A stretch of DNA of 64,000 nucleotides from JAFAGX01 sp035624215 (GCA_035624215.1 DASPRY010000058.1:1-64000), one strand, 5' to 3'. Positions 45,351 to 54,869 are shown, counted from the stretch's first letter. Notes: generated from the letters alone by a model not told the origin. Program-made: numbers and translations.

Positions 45351-46628
45351 ATGCTTCAGTACCTGTCGCATTATTTTCCTGTCGAGGGATTGAAAATCCT
45401 GATCGTGTTGTTTCTGTCCTTCCTCATTGGTCTGGAGCGTGAAGAACACAAAGCCGAGTCGGAGCATTACTCTTTTGGCGGCGTGCGGACATTCCCGCTC
45501 ATAGGATTTCTTGGCTACGTGATGGCGTTGCTATCGGGAAATCAACTTCTGCCGCTGGCTATCGGCTTCGCGGTGGTGGGTGGCTTCCTGCTGGTATCTT
45601 ATCGACACAAGCTCACTTCCGAAAAGGTTGCGGACACCCCGGGAATCACAACCGAAATCTCCGGGCTCGGCACCTACCTTTTGGGCGCCCTGGTATACCA
45701 AGGTTACTATTGGATCGCGACCACGCTCGCGGTTATCAGTTTGCTTCTACTTGAGTTGAAGGAAGTACTGGAGGGATTGTCCGGGCGCATCGCACCCCGG
45801 GAAGTTCTTACATTCACAAAGTTCTTACTGCTGACCGCGGTTGTCTTGCCGGTACTGCCTAACGCAGAATTTACTGAGTTCCGCATCAACCCTTTCAAGA
45901 CGTGGACCATGGTGGTGGCGGTCAGCGTAATTTCTTATGGTAGCTATCTTCTCCTGAACCTCACCAAAGAGCGGAGTGGCGTCATTCTCTCAGCTGCCTT
46001 GGGAGGAGCCTATTCTTCAACCGCCACAACAGTCGCCCTCGCAAGGAGAGCTCCTGGTGAACAACGGTGGCATTTGTTCTCCGGCGGAATCCTCGTTGCA
46101 TCGGGGATAATGTATCTCCGACTGGCTGTATTGCTTTTGCTGTTTAGCAGGCGTCTTCTTGCTATGCTGGCTGGACCTCTGGTGAGCTTGTGTTGCCTCG
46201 CCACGGCAGGCGGCTGGGTCTGGTCACGTCTCCCTGACCCCACGTCGGGACAACGATCGAAAAGGAGGGTTACACCGCGCAATCCTTTGGAACTTCGCGT
46301 GGCCTTCTTGTTCGCAGCTCTCTTTGTAGGTCTTCAGGTCCTTACGGGTCTGGTAGTCACTCACCTGGGAAAAAGCGGCATTTATGCCTTGTCTGGCATA
46401 GTTGGTTTGGTGGATGTAGATCCTTTTGTCTTGGGCATGACTCAATCTGCGGGAAACCTTACGCCAGTCTCTTTGGCTGCAAAATCCGTTGTAATCGCTG
46501 CAGCGAGTAACAACCTCGTCAAGGGGATCTACGCGTTTGCCTTCTCGGATCGGAAGACCGGCTTTCAAAGTCTTGGCCTATTAGGGTGCCTGGCCCTTCT
46601 GGGTCTTACTCCGCTCGCCTTCCTCTAG
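45351..46628 (+). CDS. MgtC/SapB-DUF4010 membrane protein
   Basis: 425 residues with about 11-12 hydrophobic segments. The N-terminal 140 residues match the MgtC/SapB family start (FLSFLIGLEREEHK and FGGVRTFPLIGFLGYV). The remaining part matches DUF4010 (EVLTFTKFLLLTAVVLPVLP; GGAYSSTATTVALARRA; YALSGIVGLVDVDPFVLGM). MgtC proteins in pathogens affect magnesium limitation and ATP synthase, but the DUF4010 fusion is uncharacterised, with transport suspected. It stands alone between the receptor and the convergent KDG kinase gene. Confidence 0.85.
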   Translation: MLQYLSHYFPVEGLKILIVLFLSFLIGLEREEHKAESEHYSFGGVRTFPLIGFLGYVMALLSGNQLLPLAIGFAVVGGFLLVSYRHKLTSEKVADTPGITTEISGLGTYLLGALVYQGYYWIATTLAVISLLLLELKEVLEGLSGRIAPREVLTFTKFLLLTAVVLPVLPNAEFTEFRINPFKTWTMVVAVSVISYGSYLLLNLTKERSGVILSAALGGAYSSTATTVALARRAPGEQRWHLFSGGILVASGIMYLRLAVLLLLFSRRLLAMLAGPLVSLCCLATAGGWVWSRLPDPTSGQRSKRRVTPRNPLELRVAFLFAALFVGLQVLTGLVVTHLGKSGIYALSGIVGLVDVDPFVLGMTQSAGNLTPVSLAAKSVVIAAASNNLVKGIYAFAFSDRKTGFQSLGLLGCLALLGLTPLAFL

Positions 46629-46656
46629 CGATCCGTTGAACCTCGACTACGCGCTT

Positions 46657-47688
46657 TCAGCGTTGCACTCGGCCTGACCCTCCGCCTTTTAGAAGAGCCT
46701 CCACTTCTTCTCTAGTTGACCGGCTGAAGTCTCCAGGAATGGAATGTTTCAAACAGCCTGCGGCGACTGCGAATTCGAGCGCTTCCCGATGCGTGGCGAA
46801 TTGCTGCAAACCGTAAATCAAACCCGCCGCGAAGCTGTCTCCGCTGCCGACTCGGTCGACAATGTGGGTGATCTCGTAATGCCGGCTGGTCAGGAATTCC
46901 TTGCGATCGTTCAGGCACGCCGACCAGCCGTTATGCGAAGCGCTCTTCGACTCCCGTAAGCTTATGGCGATCGCCTTCAAGTTGGGATACTGCCGCAGCA
47001 CCTGCACAGTTAGGCTCTCGTATTCTTCAACCTCCAATTTGGTCGAATGCACGTCCACCTTCGCCGAAATACCCAAAGCCATCTGCACATCCTCTTCGTT
47101 CGCGATCAGGATTTCCACCAGCCTTACCAGTTCCGGCATTACCTCGTGGGCACGCTTGCCCCACTTCCACAAATTCTTGCGGTAGTTCAGATCGCACGAA
47201 ACGCTAATGCCTTGCTCTCGCGCCTTCGACAGAGACTCCAGCGCAAGCTCAGCCGCGGGGGCGCTGATCGCGGGGGTGATCCCGGTGATGTGGTACCAGA
47301 GCGCACCATCGAAGACCCTGCCCCAATCCAGATCACCGCGTTTGGCAACTGCGATTGCGCTGTGCTCGCGATCGTAGATGACCTTTGATGGGCGCTGGTT
47401 AGCGCCGGTCTCAATGTAATACAAGCTCATGCGTCCTTTTCCGCGCACGACCTTTGAAGTATCCACACCAAAACGCCGTAGTTCTCCCAGCGCTGAGTCG
47501 GCAATCGCATTGTCCGGGAGCACCGTGATATATCTCGACTGCAGACCCAGAAGCGCGAGCGCAACCGCAACGTTGGCTTCGCCTCCGCCAAATGTCGCTT
47601 CGAATCGCGGGCTTTGCAGAAAACGTTCTGCGTCCGGCGGAGCTAGACGCAGCATCAGCTCACCAAAAGTTACCGTTACGTTCTTCAT
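46657..47688 (-). CDS. kdgK: 2-dehydro-3-deoxygluconokinase (PfkB family)
   Basis: 343 residues. KdgK phosphorylates KDG to KDPG with ATP in sugar-acid breakdown. PfkB motifs are the N-terminal glycine pair (FGGGEANVAVALALLG) and the C-terminal signature DRVGSGDSFAAGLIYGL, whose GSGD holds the catalytic Asp. Substrate-side residues LYYIETGANQRPSKVIYDRE fit KDG kinases. It is divergent from the enolase-superfamily gene (121 bases apart) and faces a block with KDPG aldolase and mannonate dehydratase, which supports the assignment. No palindromic operator is clear in the shared region. Confidence 0.9.
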   Translation of the reverse strand: MKNVTVTFGELMLRLAPPDAERFLQSPRFEATFGGGEANVAVALALLGLQSRYITVLPDNAIADSALGELRRFGVDTSKVVRGKGRMSLYYIETGANQRPSKVIYDREHSAIAVAKRGDLDWGRVFDGALWYHITGITPAISAPAAELALESLSKAREQGISVSCDLNYRKNLWKWGKRAHEVMPELVRLVEILIANEEDVQMALGISAKVDVHSTKLEVEEYESLTVQVLRQYPNLKAIAISLRESKSASHNGWSACLNDRKEFLTSRHYEITHIVDRVGSGDSFAAGLIYGLQQFATHREALEFAVAAGCLKHSIPGDFSRSTREEVEALLKGGGSGRVQR

Positions 47689-47809
47689 AGCAGACTATCT
47701 TACGCGAGTAGATTGGCCCCTCATGCCGCGACTTCCCGTTGACTTGATTGGGGCTGGACGCACGCCAACTCGCCCAACAACGGCTATGATTACGCAATAG
47801 ACTGTTGTA

Positions 47810-49075
47810 GTGTGCGCGGAGAAAGGGCATGAAGACTTGAGAATCACTCGGCTCAAGACCGCAGTAGTCGAAGGTAATTTCGACTGGACTTTTGTCCGCA
47901 TCGAGACTGACGAGGGCATCCAGGGACTGGGAGAATGTTTTTTCGCTCCGGGGCTAACAGCAATTCTGCGCTCTTTGGAGCCGCTTCTTGTTCACGAAGA
48001 CCCGCGTGATGTCCATCGCCTATTTCGCAAGCTGCAACTTGCGACGTCGGGCGCCGGTTCAGTCTCGGGGATTATCTATAACGCCATCAGCGGAGTAGAA
48101 GCTGCTCTTTGGGATCTCCTCGGGAAATGGCTCGACGTACCGATTTACCAGCTGCTAGGGGGCAAATTCCGTGAGCAGGTACGCATCTATGCCGACTGCC
48201 ATGGCGGTGAAGCATTAGAGAGCCTGGATGAAGTCTTGCGTTCGCGTCCGCCTTCCTGGGTGAAGCAAGGGGCTGGGCATGCTTCGAAGAACTATTTTGG
48301 TGAAGCCGGAGACACTGCGGCATCATCTCCGGAGGATTATCGCAAGCGGGCCATCGCGATGAAACACCAGGGCTATACGGCATTGAAATTTGATCTCGAT
48401 GTGCCCGGCACGGAGGGCCTCGATTTGCACAACCGTTGCCTGACCAATCCAGCGATCGATCGCATGGTGGAACTTATCGGAGCGGTTCGCGACGGAGTCG
48501 GATATGACATCGATGTCGCTGTCGATTGCCACTGGCGCTATTCTGTTAGCGACGTGGTAAAGGTTGCTCAGGCGCTGGAACCGTTCCGGCTGCTTTGGCT
48601 CGAAGATCCTGTTCCTCCCGAAAGCATAGACGCTTTACGCGCAGTGAGTTCACGGATAAGAATTCCGGTCGCTACCGGCGAAAACCTGTATTTATTTGAA
48701 GGTTTCCGGGAAATTCTGCAGACGCATGCGATAGGAATCGCCACACCCGACCTGCAAAAAGTCGGCGGCTTGGCAATTGCTCAGCAGATCGCGCAGTTTG
48801 CCGACGGGCAGACCATCCCGGTTGCGCCGCACAATATCAGCAGCCCGGTTGGGACTCTCGCATCTGCGCATTTCTGCACTGCCATTCCAAATTTCCTCGT
48901 CCTCGAATTCCACGCTTCGGATGTTCCCTTCTGGAACGATTTGGTCGAAGGAATCCCCAAACCGATTATTCAAGGCGGGGCAATCCGACTCCCGGACAAG
49001 CCTGGGCTTGGAGTCACACTCAACGAGGAAGTCGCCCGCAGGTATGGTCGCAAGGGCGAACCATTTTTCGAGTGA
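47810..49075 (+). CDS. Enolase-superfamily sugar-acid dehydratase (mandelate racemase/MLE family)
   Basis: 421 residues from GTG 47810; TTG 47837 is another possible start. The capping domain (about 10-135) is followed by the barrel with metal ligands in VDCHWRYS (Asp), LEDPVPPE (Glu) and VATGENLYL (Glu), and a conserved APHNISSPVG (His). This layout fits acid-sugar dehydratases such as galactonate or gluconate dehydratase, which make 2-keto-3-deoxy acids. Neighbouring KdgK and KDPG aldolase would use that product. The exact substrate cannot be fixed by eye. It is first of a run of plus-strand catabolic genes. Confidence 0.85.
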   Translation: MCAEKGHEDLRITRLKTAVVEGNFDWTFVRIETDEGIQGLGECFFAPGLTAILRSLEPLLVHEDPRDVHRLFRKLQLATSGAGSVSGIIYNAISGVEAALWDLLGKWLDVPIYQLLGGKFREQVRIYADCHGGEALESLDEVLRSRPPSWVKQGAGHASKNYFGEAGDTAASSPEDYRKRAIAMKHQGYTALKFDLDVPGTEGLDLHNRCLTNPAIDRMVELIGAVRDGVGYDIDVAVDCHWRYSVSDVVKVAQALEPFRLLWLEDPVPPESIDALRAVSSRIRIPVATGENLYLFEGFREILQTHAIGIATPDLQKVGGLAIAQQIAQFADGQTIPVAPHNISSPVGTLASAHFCTAIPNFLVLEFHASDVPFWNDLVEGIPKPIIQGGAIRLPDKPGLGVTLNEEVARRYGRKGEPFFE

Positions 49076-49179
49076 AGCGCCAAGCATCGGAACTGGATCA
49101 CCCCGGTTTCCCAATTCTCGTCATCTTGTAGAATGTCCTCGCGGTGCCCGCACTGGCGTGCTTTAGTTGTCCCAGTTAT

Positions 49180-49836
49180 ATGTCATTGCCGAAACTGAAA
49201 ATTCTGGGGAAAATTGTAGACTCCGGCCTGGTGGCTGTGGTTCGAGCCGAAGGATCGGAGCAAGCTTCACGCATTGCCGACGCCTGTGCCCAAGGAGGAG
49301 TGGGAGCAATCGAAATCACTTTCACCGTGCCGGGCGCTCCGGGTCTCATCGAGCAGCTTGTGCGCCGAGATGCTGCATGCGACATCGTGATCGGTGCGGG
49401 TACGGTCCTGGATCCCGAGACGGCGCGAATAGCGATCCTAGCGGGTGCAAAATTTATCGTTGGGCCATCCCTTAGCCTTGATACTGCGCGCTTGTGCAAT
49501 TGTTATCAGGTTCCTTACCTGCCGGGCGCAGGTACGGTGAAGGAGATTGTTGAAGCCATGGAATGCGGCGCCGACATCGTCAAGGTATTTCCGGGAGAAA
49601 CCTTGGGCCCCACGTTCGTCAAAGCGGTGCGCGGGCCTCTGCCGCATGCTTCGTTAATGCCCACCGGTAATGTGAGACTCGAGAATGTCGCGGAATGGAT
49701 CCGGGCCGGAAGTGTTGCGGTTGGAATCGGGGGAAATTTGACCGCCGGCGCGAAGCGCGGCGATTTCCAATCGATTACTGATTTGGCACGACAATTCATT
49801 GCTAAGATTCGAGAAGCTCGCGAGAGTACCCGGTAG
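49180..49836 (+). CDS. eda: KDPG/KHG aldolase
   Basis: 218 residues from ATG 49180 (MSLPKLKILG); the longer frame to 49144 adds a cysteine-rich tail not typical of the family. The class I aldolase barrel shows VVRAEG, GAIEITFTVPG (catalytic Glu), GAGTVLD, VGPSLS and ADIVKVFPGETLGP, where the Lys is the Schiff-base residue, ending in MPTGNV and VAVGIGGNL. It splits KDPG into pyruvate and glyceraldehyde-3-phosphate, following KdgK. It lies 105 bases after the dehydratase and 36 before the RraA-like gene. Confidence 0.92.
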   Translation: MSLPKLKILGKIVDSGLVAVVRAEGSEQASRIADACAQGGVGAIEITFTVPGAPGLIEQLVRRDAACDIVIGAGTVLDPETARIAILAGAKFIVGPSLSLDTARLCNCYQVPYLPGAGTVKEIVEAMECGADIVKVFPGETLGPTFVKAVRGPLPHASLMPTGNVRLENVAEWIRAGSVAVGIGGNLTAGAKRGDFQSITDLARQFIAKIREARESTR

Positions 49837-49871
49837 CGCGTTCGATACGAGCGTCGCGTACAAGAAAGATA

Positions 49872-50564
49872 ATGAAATCCTGGAGCACAGACGAAGAACT
49901 CTTCGCCACCATCCGGCGCGAACTGTTTACTTGTGTGGTCGGCGACGTCATGGACAAAATGGGTCTTCAGCATCAATTCCTGCCGCCGCAGATTCGCCCC
50001 TTGCGATCCGACATGGTCGTGGTCGGTCGCGCAATGCCGGTGCTAGCGGTCGATGTCTTTGAAGAGAAAGTCACTGGAAGTAACAATAAGCTCATGCAGA
50101 AGCCGTTCGGCCTGATGCTTGAGGCTCTGGATGATTTAAAACCCAACGAGGTCTACGTCAATACCGGGTCGTCTCCGCGCAATGCTCTCTGGGGAGAACT
50201 CATGAGCATTCGCGCCCGTAAGCTCGGCGCAGCCGGCGCTGTATTAGACGGCTACTTGCGCGACACAAAGGCAGTGCTCAAGCTGGATTTTTCTTCGTTC
50301 TGTTGGGGCTCGTACGCGCAAGACTCCGCGCCTCGCTACAAAGTAGTGGATTTTCGTATCGCTATCGAAATCGGATGCGTACGTTTGCGTCCCGGCGATT
50401 TTGTTTTCGGCGATATCGACGGTGTATGCGTGGTCCCGGTTGAAGCCGCGACCGAAGTATTTACGAAAGCACTTGAAAAAGCGCGCGGCGAAAAGTTGGT
50501 GAGAAAGGCGCTCGAGGAGGGAAGCAGCGCGGTAGCTGCGTTTGAGAAACATGGAATCATGTAG
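49872..50564 (+). CDS. RraA-like / HMG-aldolase-type protein
   Basis: 230 residues. The fold family includes RraA (RNase E inhibitor) and 4-hydroxy-4-methyl-2-oxoglutarate aldolase, which shares the metal site. Visible blocks are TCVVGDVMDKMG, VGRAMPVLAVD, LWGELMSIRARKLGAAGAVLDGYLRD (the G-E-L and G-x-x-R-D signature of the aldolase group) and VRLRPGDFVFGDIDGVCVVP. Its place inside a sugar-acid operon favours an aldolase or decarboxylase role on a keto acid over RNase control. The substrate is unproven. Confidence 0.82.
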   Translation: MKSWSTDEELFATIRRELFTCVVGDVMDKMGLQHQFLPPQIRPLRSDMVVVGRAMPVLAVDVFEEKVTGSNNKLMQKPFGLMLEALDDLKPNEVYVNTGSSPRNALWGELMSIRARKLGAAGAVLDGYLRDTKAVLKLDFSSFCWGSYAQDSAPRYKVVDFRIAIEIGCVRLRPGDFVFGDIDGVCVVPVEAATEVFTKALEKARGEKLVRKALEEGSSAVAAFEKHGIM

Positions 50565-50588
50565 GTCCACGCCTCTGGAGCGGGAACG

Positions 50589-51362
50589 ATGATTCAAATC
50601 GATCTGTCCGGCAAAGTGATTCTGATCACCGGCGCTATGGGCGCCATCGCCGAGTACATGGTGAAGAAGCTGCACGAAGCCGGAGCCAAGCTGGTTCTAC
50701 TCGACCTCAAACCAGCTGACGACGCGAACAAAATGCTACATGAGTGGAAGATTCCTGATGCAGCTTACGTCTATCACTCGATCGACATCACCGATTCTGC
50801 GTGCCTGAGGCGGACTGTGGACGAATCTTTCGAGCAATTCCCTCGCCTGGATATCATACTGGGACATGCCGGAGGTTGCGGGCTTCATCCCTTTGCCACC
50901 ACTTCGGAAGCCGAATTTGAACGCATTTTCCGGTTTAATTTCCTGGCGCAGGTCAGTCTTACGCGCACCGTTTTTGCCCAATGGATCAAGCGCAAGATAC
51001 CAGGTCACCTCATCTTCACGTCTTCTTATGTCGCACGGGTTCCGCATACTCAAATTCCCGCCTACGCCTCTGCCAAAGCGGCGCTCGAGAATTTCGCCCG
51101 CTGCATGGCGCTCGAATATGCGTCATTTGGCATCCGCGTTAATGTGATCTCGCCCGGAAATGTCGCCGCAGGAAGTTCTCTCAAAGTCTTCGAGGAAGAT
51201 GCGGCCTATCGGGAGTTCGTTCTCCGCGTTTCTCTGGGAAAACGTAATAGCCCCGAGTCCATTGCCGATGCTTTCGTGTTCTTATGTTCGCCGCTTGCAT
51301 CCGAGATCAGCGGACAAATCCTTAGTTCCGACTACGGTTCGGGAATTGGGAACCGCTTATGA
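50589..51362 (+). CDS. SDR-family oxidoreductase, possibly a hexuronate/fructuronate reductase
   Basis: 257 residues. The cofactor motif is ILITGAMGAIAEYM; classical SDRs have TGxxxGIG, so the last two positions are altered. The active site is intact: LIFTSSYVA (Ser) and YASAKAALENFARCM (YxxxK), plus NVISPGNV. The stop overlaps the start of the UxuA-like gene (ATGA), so the two are translationally coupled. UxuA makes KDG from mannonate, and a partner reducing fructuronate to mannonate is expected (UxuB role). This SDR is a good candidate, by context only. Confidence 0.85.
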   Translation: MIQIDLSGKVILITGAMGAIAEYMVKKLHEAGAKLVLLDLKPADDANKMLHEWKIPDAAYVYHSIDITDSACLRRTVDESFEQFPRLDIILGHAGGCGLHPFATTSEAEFERIFRFNFLAQVSLTRTVFAQWIKRKIPGHLIFTSSYVARVPHTQIPAYASAKAALENFARCMALEYASFGIRVNVISPGNVAAGSSLKVFEEDAAYREFVLRVSLGKRNSPESIADAFVFLCSPLASEISGQILSSDYGSGIGNRL

Positions 51363-52480
51363 AGGTCGGCCTTGGGCTGTACCGGCACATGTTGACGCGT
51401 GAATATTACGACTTCGCGCGGCAAGCCGGATGCACTCATGTAATCGCTCACCTCGTCGATTATTTCCACCGGGGAGCGACGAACCCTCGCCACAACCAGC
51501 CTACCGGCGCAAAATACGAGCCCTGGGGAGTGGCCGGAGATTCCGAGAAACTTTGGACCCTTGCCGAACTAAAAAAGCTTCGCCGAGAAATCGACGATGC
51601 GGGCCTGGTTCTCGCCGCAATTGAAAATCTCGATCCCGCCCATTGGTATGACATTCTGCTCGATGGTCCCCGGCGTTCGCAGCAAATTGAGAATGTGAAG
51701 ACCATCATTCGCCGCATGGGTGACGCGGGTATTCCGATCCTTGGCTACAATTTCAGCTTGGCCGGCGTTTGCGGCCGCGTCACGACTCCCTTCGGCCGGG
51801 GAGGAGCCTTAACTGTCGGCATGGACGGCCCGGCAGACGATCAATCCGTACCAAATGGCATGGTCTGGAATATGGTCTACGACCCAGAAGCTCCGCCGGG
51901 TGACTTGCCTCCTGTTTCTCACGAAGAACTCTGGCAGCGTCTGCATAGATTTCTTGAGGACGTGATTCCCACTGCCGAGCAATCGGGCGTCAAACTCGGA
52001 GCACATCCCGACGATCCTCCCATGCCCACAATGCGCGGTCAGCCTCGTCTTGTGTTCCAGCCGCACATGTATCAGCGCTTGCTTGATTCCGTTCCCAGCC
52101 GTTGCAACGCTTTGGAACTTTGCGTCGGTACCATCGCGGAAATGACGGAAGGGGATGTCTATCAAGCGGTCGACCAATACAGCAAGCAAGGCAAAATCGC
52201 TTACCTTCATTTGCGCAACGTCGTCGGCAAGGTGCCCTATTATCGCGAGACTTTCATCGACGAAGGCGACGTAGACATGGTCCGAATCCTCTCGATTCTC
52301 AAGCGCAACCACTTCGACGGCGTCATTATTCCGGATCACACGCCGCAAATGTCCTGTCCCGCTCCCTGGCATGCAGGCATGGCTCATACCTTGGGCTTCA
52401 TCTTGGCAGTCAAGGCCGTGCTGGAATCTACGACGACTGCCAGCGTCGCTATTGCGAATTCCACCCACCGAGGTGAATAA
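51359..52480 (+). CDS. uxuA: Mannonate dehydratase (UxuA family)
   Basis: 373 residues, a TIM-barrel metalloenzyme that dehydrates D-mannonate to KDG. The N-terminus MKVGLGLYRHMLTREYYDFA and the segments YNFSLAGVCGR, GVKLGAHPDDPPMPTMRGQP, ALELCVGTIAEM and YLHLRNVVG fit the family. The His and Cys residues in GAHPDD and ELCVGT are at the metal site by family knowledge. It starts within the stop codon of the SDR gene, and its own stop overlaps the probable GTG start of the MFS porter. It links the SDR to KdgK and the KDPG aldolase. Confidence 0.88.
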   Translation: MKVGLGLYRHMLTREYYDFARQAGCTHVIAHLVDYFHRGATNPRHNQPTGAKYEPWGVAGDSEKLWTLAELKKLRREIDDAGLVLAAIENLDPAHWYDILLDGPRRSQQIENVKTIIRRMGDAGIPILGYNFSLAGVCGRVTTPFGRGGALTVGMDGPADDQSVPNGMVWNMVYDPEAPPGDLPPVSHEELWQRLHRFLEDVIPTAEQSGVKLGAHPDDPPMPTMRGQPRLVFQPHMYQRLLDSVPSRCNALELCVGTIAEMTEGDVYQAVDQYSKQGKIAYLHLRNVVGKVPYYRETFIDEGDVDMVRILSILKRNHFDGVIIPDHTPQMSCPAPWHAGMAHTLGFILAVKAVLESTTTASVAIANSTHRGE

Positions 52481-53879
52481 GCTGACACCCTTGTTGATTC
52501 AACCGCATTCGCGCCATCCGCTGGTGATCGCCGCTACCGTCTCAACTTTAGGTGGGCTGCTCTTCGGTTACGACAACATCGTAATCAGCGGAGCCATCGG
52601 CTACCTCAGCCAGCTTTTTCATCTTGACGCCGCCGGTACCGGATGGGCCGCGGGGTGTGCGCTCATCGGCTGCATTGTCGGTTGCGCCTCTGCCGGAACA
52701 GTCGCTGATTTTCTCGGCAAGAAGAAAGGTCTGGCTCTGTGCGCTATCTGCTTCGCGCTATCCTCCGCTGGCATGCTCTTTGCCGCGAGCCTTACTCAGT
52801 TCGTGGTTTGGCGTCTGATCGGTGGCTTAGGTATTGGAGCAGCTTCAGTGATATCTCCCAATTACATCGCTGAAATTGCGCCCACTCGCGTTCGCGGCAG
52901 ATGCGTCACTCTATATCAGTTGGGAATTGTTGTAGGCATCCTTGCTGCAGTTTTTGTCAACATGCTCATCCAGCGCATGGGCGATGAAGCCTGGAACATC
53001 TCTATCGGTTGGCGATGGATGTTTCTCGCCGGAATCGTTCCCGCGCTTCTGTTCGGCGGCATGATTTTGCCCGCGGCCGAAAGCCCGCGCTGGCTGATGA
53101 AGGTGGGCCGCGACGATGAGGCAATTGCTGTCCTAAGCAGTATCAGCAATCCTGACGTTGCTCGCCAAGAAGCTGCCGAAATTCAGAACTCCTTGCAAAG
53201 CGAAGAGGGGCACATTTCAGAGCTGTTTACCACATTTCGGCGGCCGCTGCTGCTTGGCATCATGCTTGCCGCCTTGCAGCAGATTAGCGGGATCACTCCG
53301 CTGTTCTCATTTCTCCCGGAAGTTTTTCGTGCGGCTGGGGCTGCGGCGGGCGATGCATTCTTTCAGTCTGTCCTGGTCAGCTTGATCAACCTGTTGTTTA
53401 CTCTGTTCGCGCTTTGGCTGGTGGATCGGGCCGGAAGAAAAACTCTCATCCTCGCCGGAACGACTTTGCAGTTTATCTCATTCGCCCTGGTGGGCTGGGT
53501 CTACCACATTCACGGAAGTGGCTTGGCGGTTCTTATCCTGGTGATGAGCTTCGTTGCCGGCCACGCTTTCGGCAACGGCGTAGCATGCTGGGTCATCATC
53601 TCGGAAATTTATCCCACCAAGGTTCGCGGCCGTGGCATGTCGATCGCCACCACCGCGCTCTGGCTGGTGGGGTATTTGGGCAACCAAATGTTTCCCATCA
53701 TGCAAAAGAGCCTGGGCTCGGATGGCACGTTTTGGTGCTTCAGTGGAGGAGCATTGCTGACCATTCTGCTCGTCGCCCTCCTTGTGCCGGAAACAAAGGG
53801 CCGATCTCTGGAGGAGATCACACAATTCTGGATGTCAGAGCACTCCGTATCAGCAACCGCGGGAGCTGAGATCGACTAG
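52473..53879 (+). CDS. MFS sugar porter of the sugar-acid operon
   Basis: 468 residues from GTG 52473, which overlaps the UxuA stop; the frame extends back to 52371 but that part overlaps UxuA. Twelve helices carry sugar-porter motifs: GGLLFGYDNIVISG, VADFLGKKKGL, LPAAESPRWLMKVGR, QQISGITPLFSF, DRAGRKTLILAG and PETKGRSLEEI. It probably imports the sugar or uronic acid processed by the upstream enzymes, with protons. It ends four bases into the convergent SMP-30 gene. Compared with the porter at 22058 it is longer at both ends but clearly related. Confidence 0.9.
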   Translation: MNKLTPLLIQPHSRHPLVIAATVSTLGGLLFGYDNIVISGAIGYLSQLFHLDAAGTGWAAGCALIGCIVGCASAGTVADFLGKKKGLALCAICFALSSAGMLFAASLTQFVVWRLIGGLGIGAASVISPNYIAEIAPTRVRGRCVTLYQLGIVVGILAAVFVNMLIQRMGDEAWNISIGWRWMFLAGIVPALLFGGMILPAAESPRWLMKVGRDDEAIAVLSSISNPDVARQEAAEIQNSLQSEEGHISELFTTFRRPLLLGIMLAALQQISGITPLFSFLPEVFRAAGAAAGDAFFQSVLVSLINLLFTLFALWLVDRAGRKTLILAGTTLQFISFALVGWVYHIHGSGLAVLILVMSFVAGHAFGNGVACWVIISEIYPTKVRGRGMSIATTALWLVGYLGNQMFPIMQKSLGSDGTFWCFSGGALLTILLVALLVPETKGRSLEEITQFWMSEHSVSATAGAEID

Positions 53880-54784
53880 TTATACCCCGACTCGAATACC
53901 CGGAACTGACACTCCGGCTGACCGGCAACATCAGTTGCGATCGCATACAAACCACCAGCCAACCGGTCTCCGGCAGGCGCCTCGACTCTGGCTGTTGTCA
54001 CGTAGAGGGTCTTGCGATGCGGTCCGCCAAATGTACAGGTCGTTATGTTTCTTACCGGCATTTCAATTGTTCGATCAATCGATCCGTTTGGTGAAACTCG
54101 CACGATGCACCCACCAAAGAAGCGGCAATTCCAGAGATATCCGTCGGAGTCAACCGTCGATCCATCCGGCAGGCCTCTCGCAAAATCTTGAAGAAAAGGA
54201 CGCTCATTGGCGATCGCGCCGGTAGCAGGATTGTAGTCGTACCGCCAAATTGTATTTGCGAGAGTATCCGCAAAATAGAAATGCCGATGATCAGGACTCC
54301 AAGTAAGGGTGTTTGCGATTCCGATGTTTTGCCGCCATATCCTCACTTCGCCGTTCGGATCGAGCCGGAAGAGGGCGCCATCCCGTCCACCGGCTTCGCC
54401 GTTTGAGCCATCCGGATTCACATTGTTGCGCATCGAGCCGAGCCACAATGATCCTCGTGGATCCGGCCGCGCATCATTCAGCCGAACTTTCGGCCATCCC
54501 TCAAGCCGGAAAAGAGGATCGTGGCGAGTATCGTTGTCCGGCTCCCACAGAATTACGCATGAGCCGAGCACGACTACCAGAACATCAGGGCGATCTGTGA
54601 CTGCCAGTGCTGTCACCGGCTCTTCGAAGAACCACGTGCGTACGCATTGATCCTTGGGTCGAAAGCGATGTACAAGGAAACGATTTATGTCGGTCCAGTA
54701 CACGGCTTCATGCGCGGCATGCCAGACTGCCCCTTCCCCGCACACATCTCCGCTTGGAGCCACGCAAATTGGGTCACCTATCAT
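53876..54784 (-). CDS. SMP-30/gluconolactonase-family lactonase
   Basis: 302 residues, a six-bladed beta-propeller that opens sugar lactones using a divalent metal. Family positions are GEGAVWHAAHEAVYWTDI (metal Glu at the start), VRLNDARPDPRGSLWLGSM (Asn/Asp), IANTLTWSPDHRHFYFAD and LPDGSTVDSDGYLWNCRFFG (the propeller Asp). No signal peptide, so it is cytoplasmic. It would supply aldonates such as gluconate or galactonate for the dehydratases to the left. It is convergent with the MFS porter (four-base overlap) and shares its strand with the receptor gene upstream. Confidence 0.9.
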   Translation of the reverse strand: MIGDPICVAPSGDVCGEGAVWHAAHEAVYWTDINRFLVHRFRPKDQCVRTWFFEEPVTALAVTDRPDVLVVVLGSCVILWEPDNDTRHDPLFRLEGWPKVRLNDARPDPRGSLWLGSMRNNVNPDGSNGEAGGRDGALFRLDPNGEVRIWRQNIGIANTLTWSPDHRHFYFADTLANTIWRYDYNPATGAIANERPFLQDFARGLPDGSTVDSDGYLWNCRFFGGCIVRVSPNGSIDRTIEMPVRNITTCTFGGPHRKTLYVTTARVEAPAGDRLAGGLYAIATDVAGQPECQFRVFESGYN

Positions 54785-54869
54785 GACACGCCTAATCCGG
54801 CCACTGGGTCGGTGTTAATTCTCTAGGCGAGTTTATCCTTTCAGCGGGGTTTTTTGGGGCGTTGGTGCT

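Noticed and set aside
52371..52472. Start of the second MFS porter at 52371
   Set aside because: It would overlap the UxuA gene by more than 100 bases and add a tail unlike the family; GTG 52473 fits the operon overlap.
54790..54869. Terminator for the third receptor in the G/T-rich stretch near 54840
   Set aside because: The GGGG-TTTTTT-GGGG pattern is not self-complementary, so it does not form a stem.
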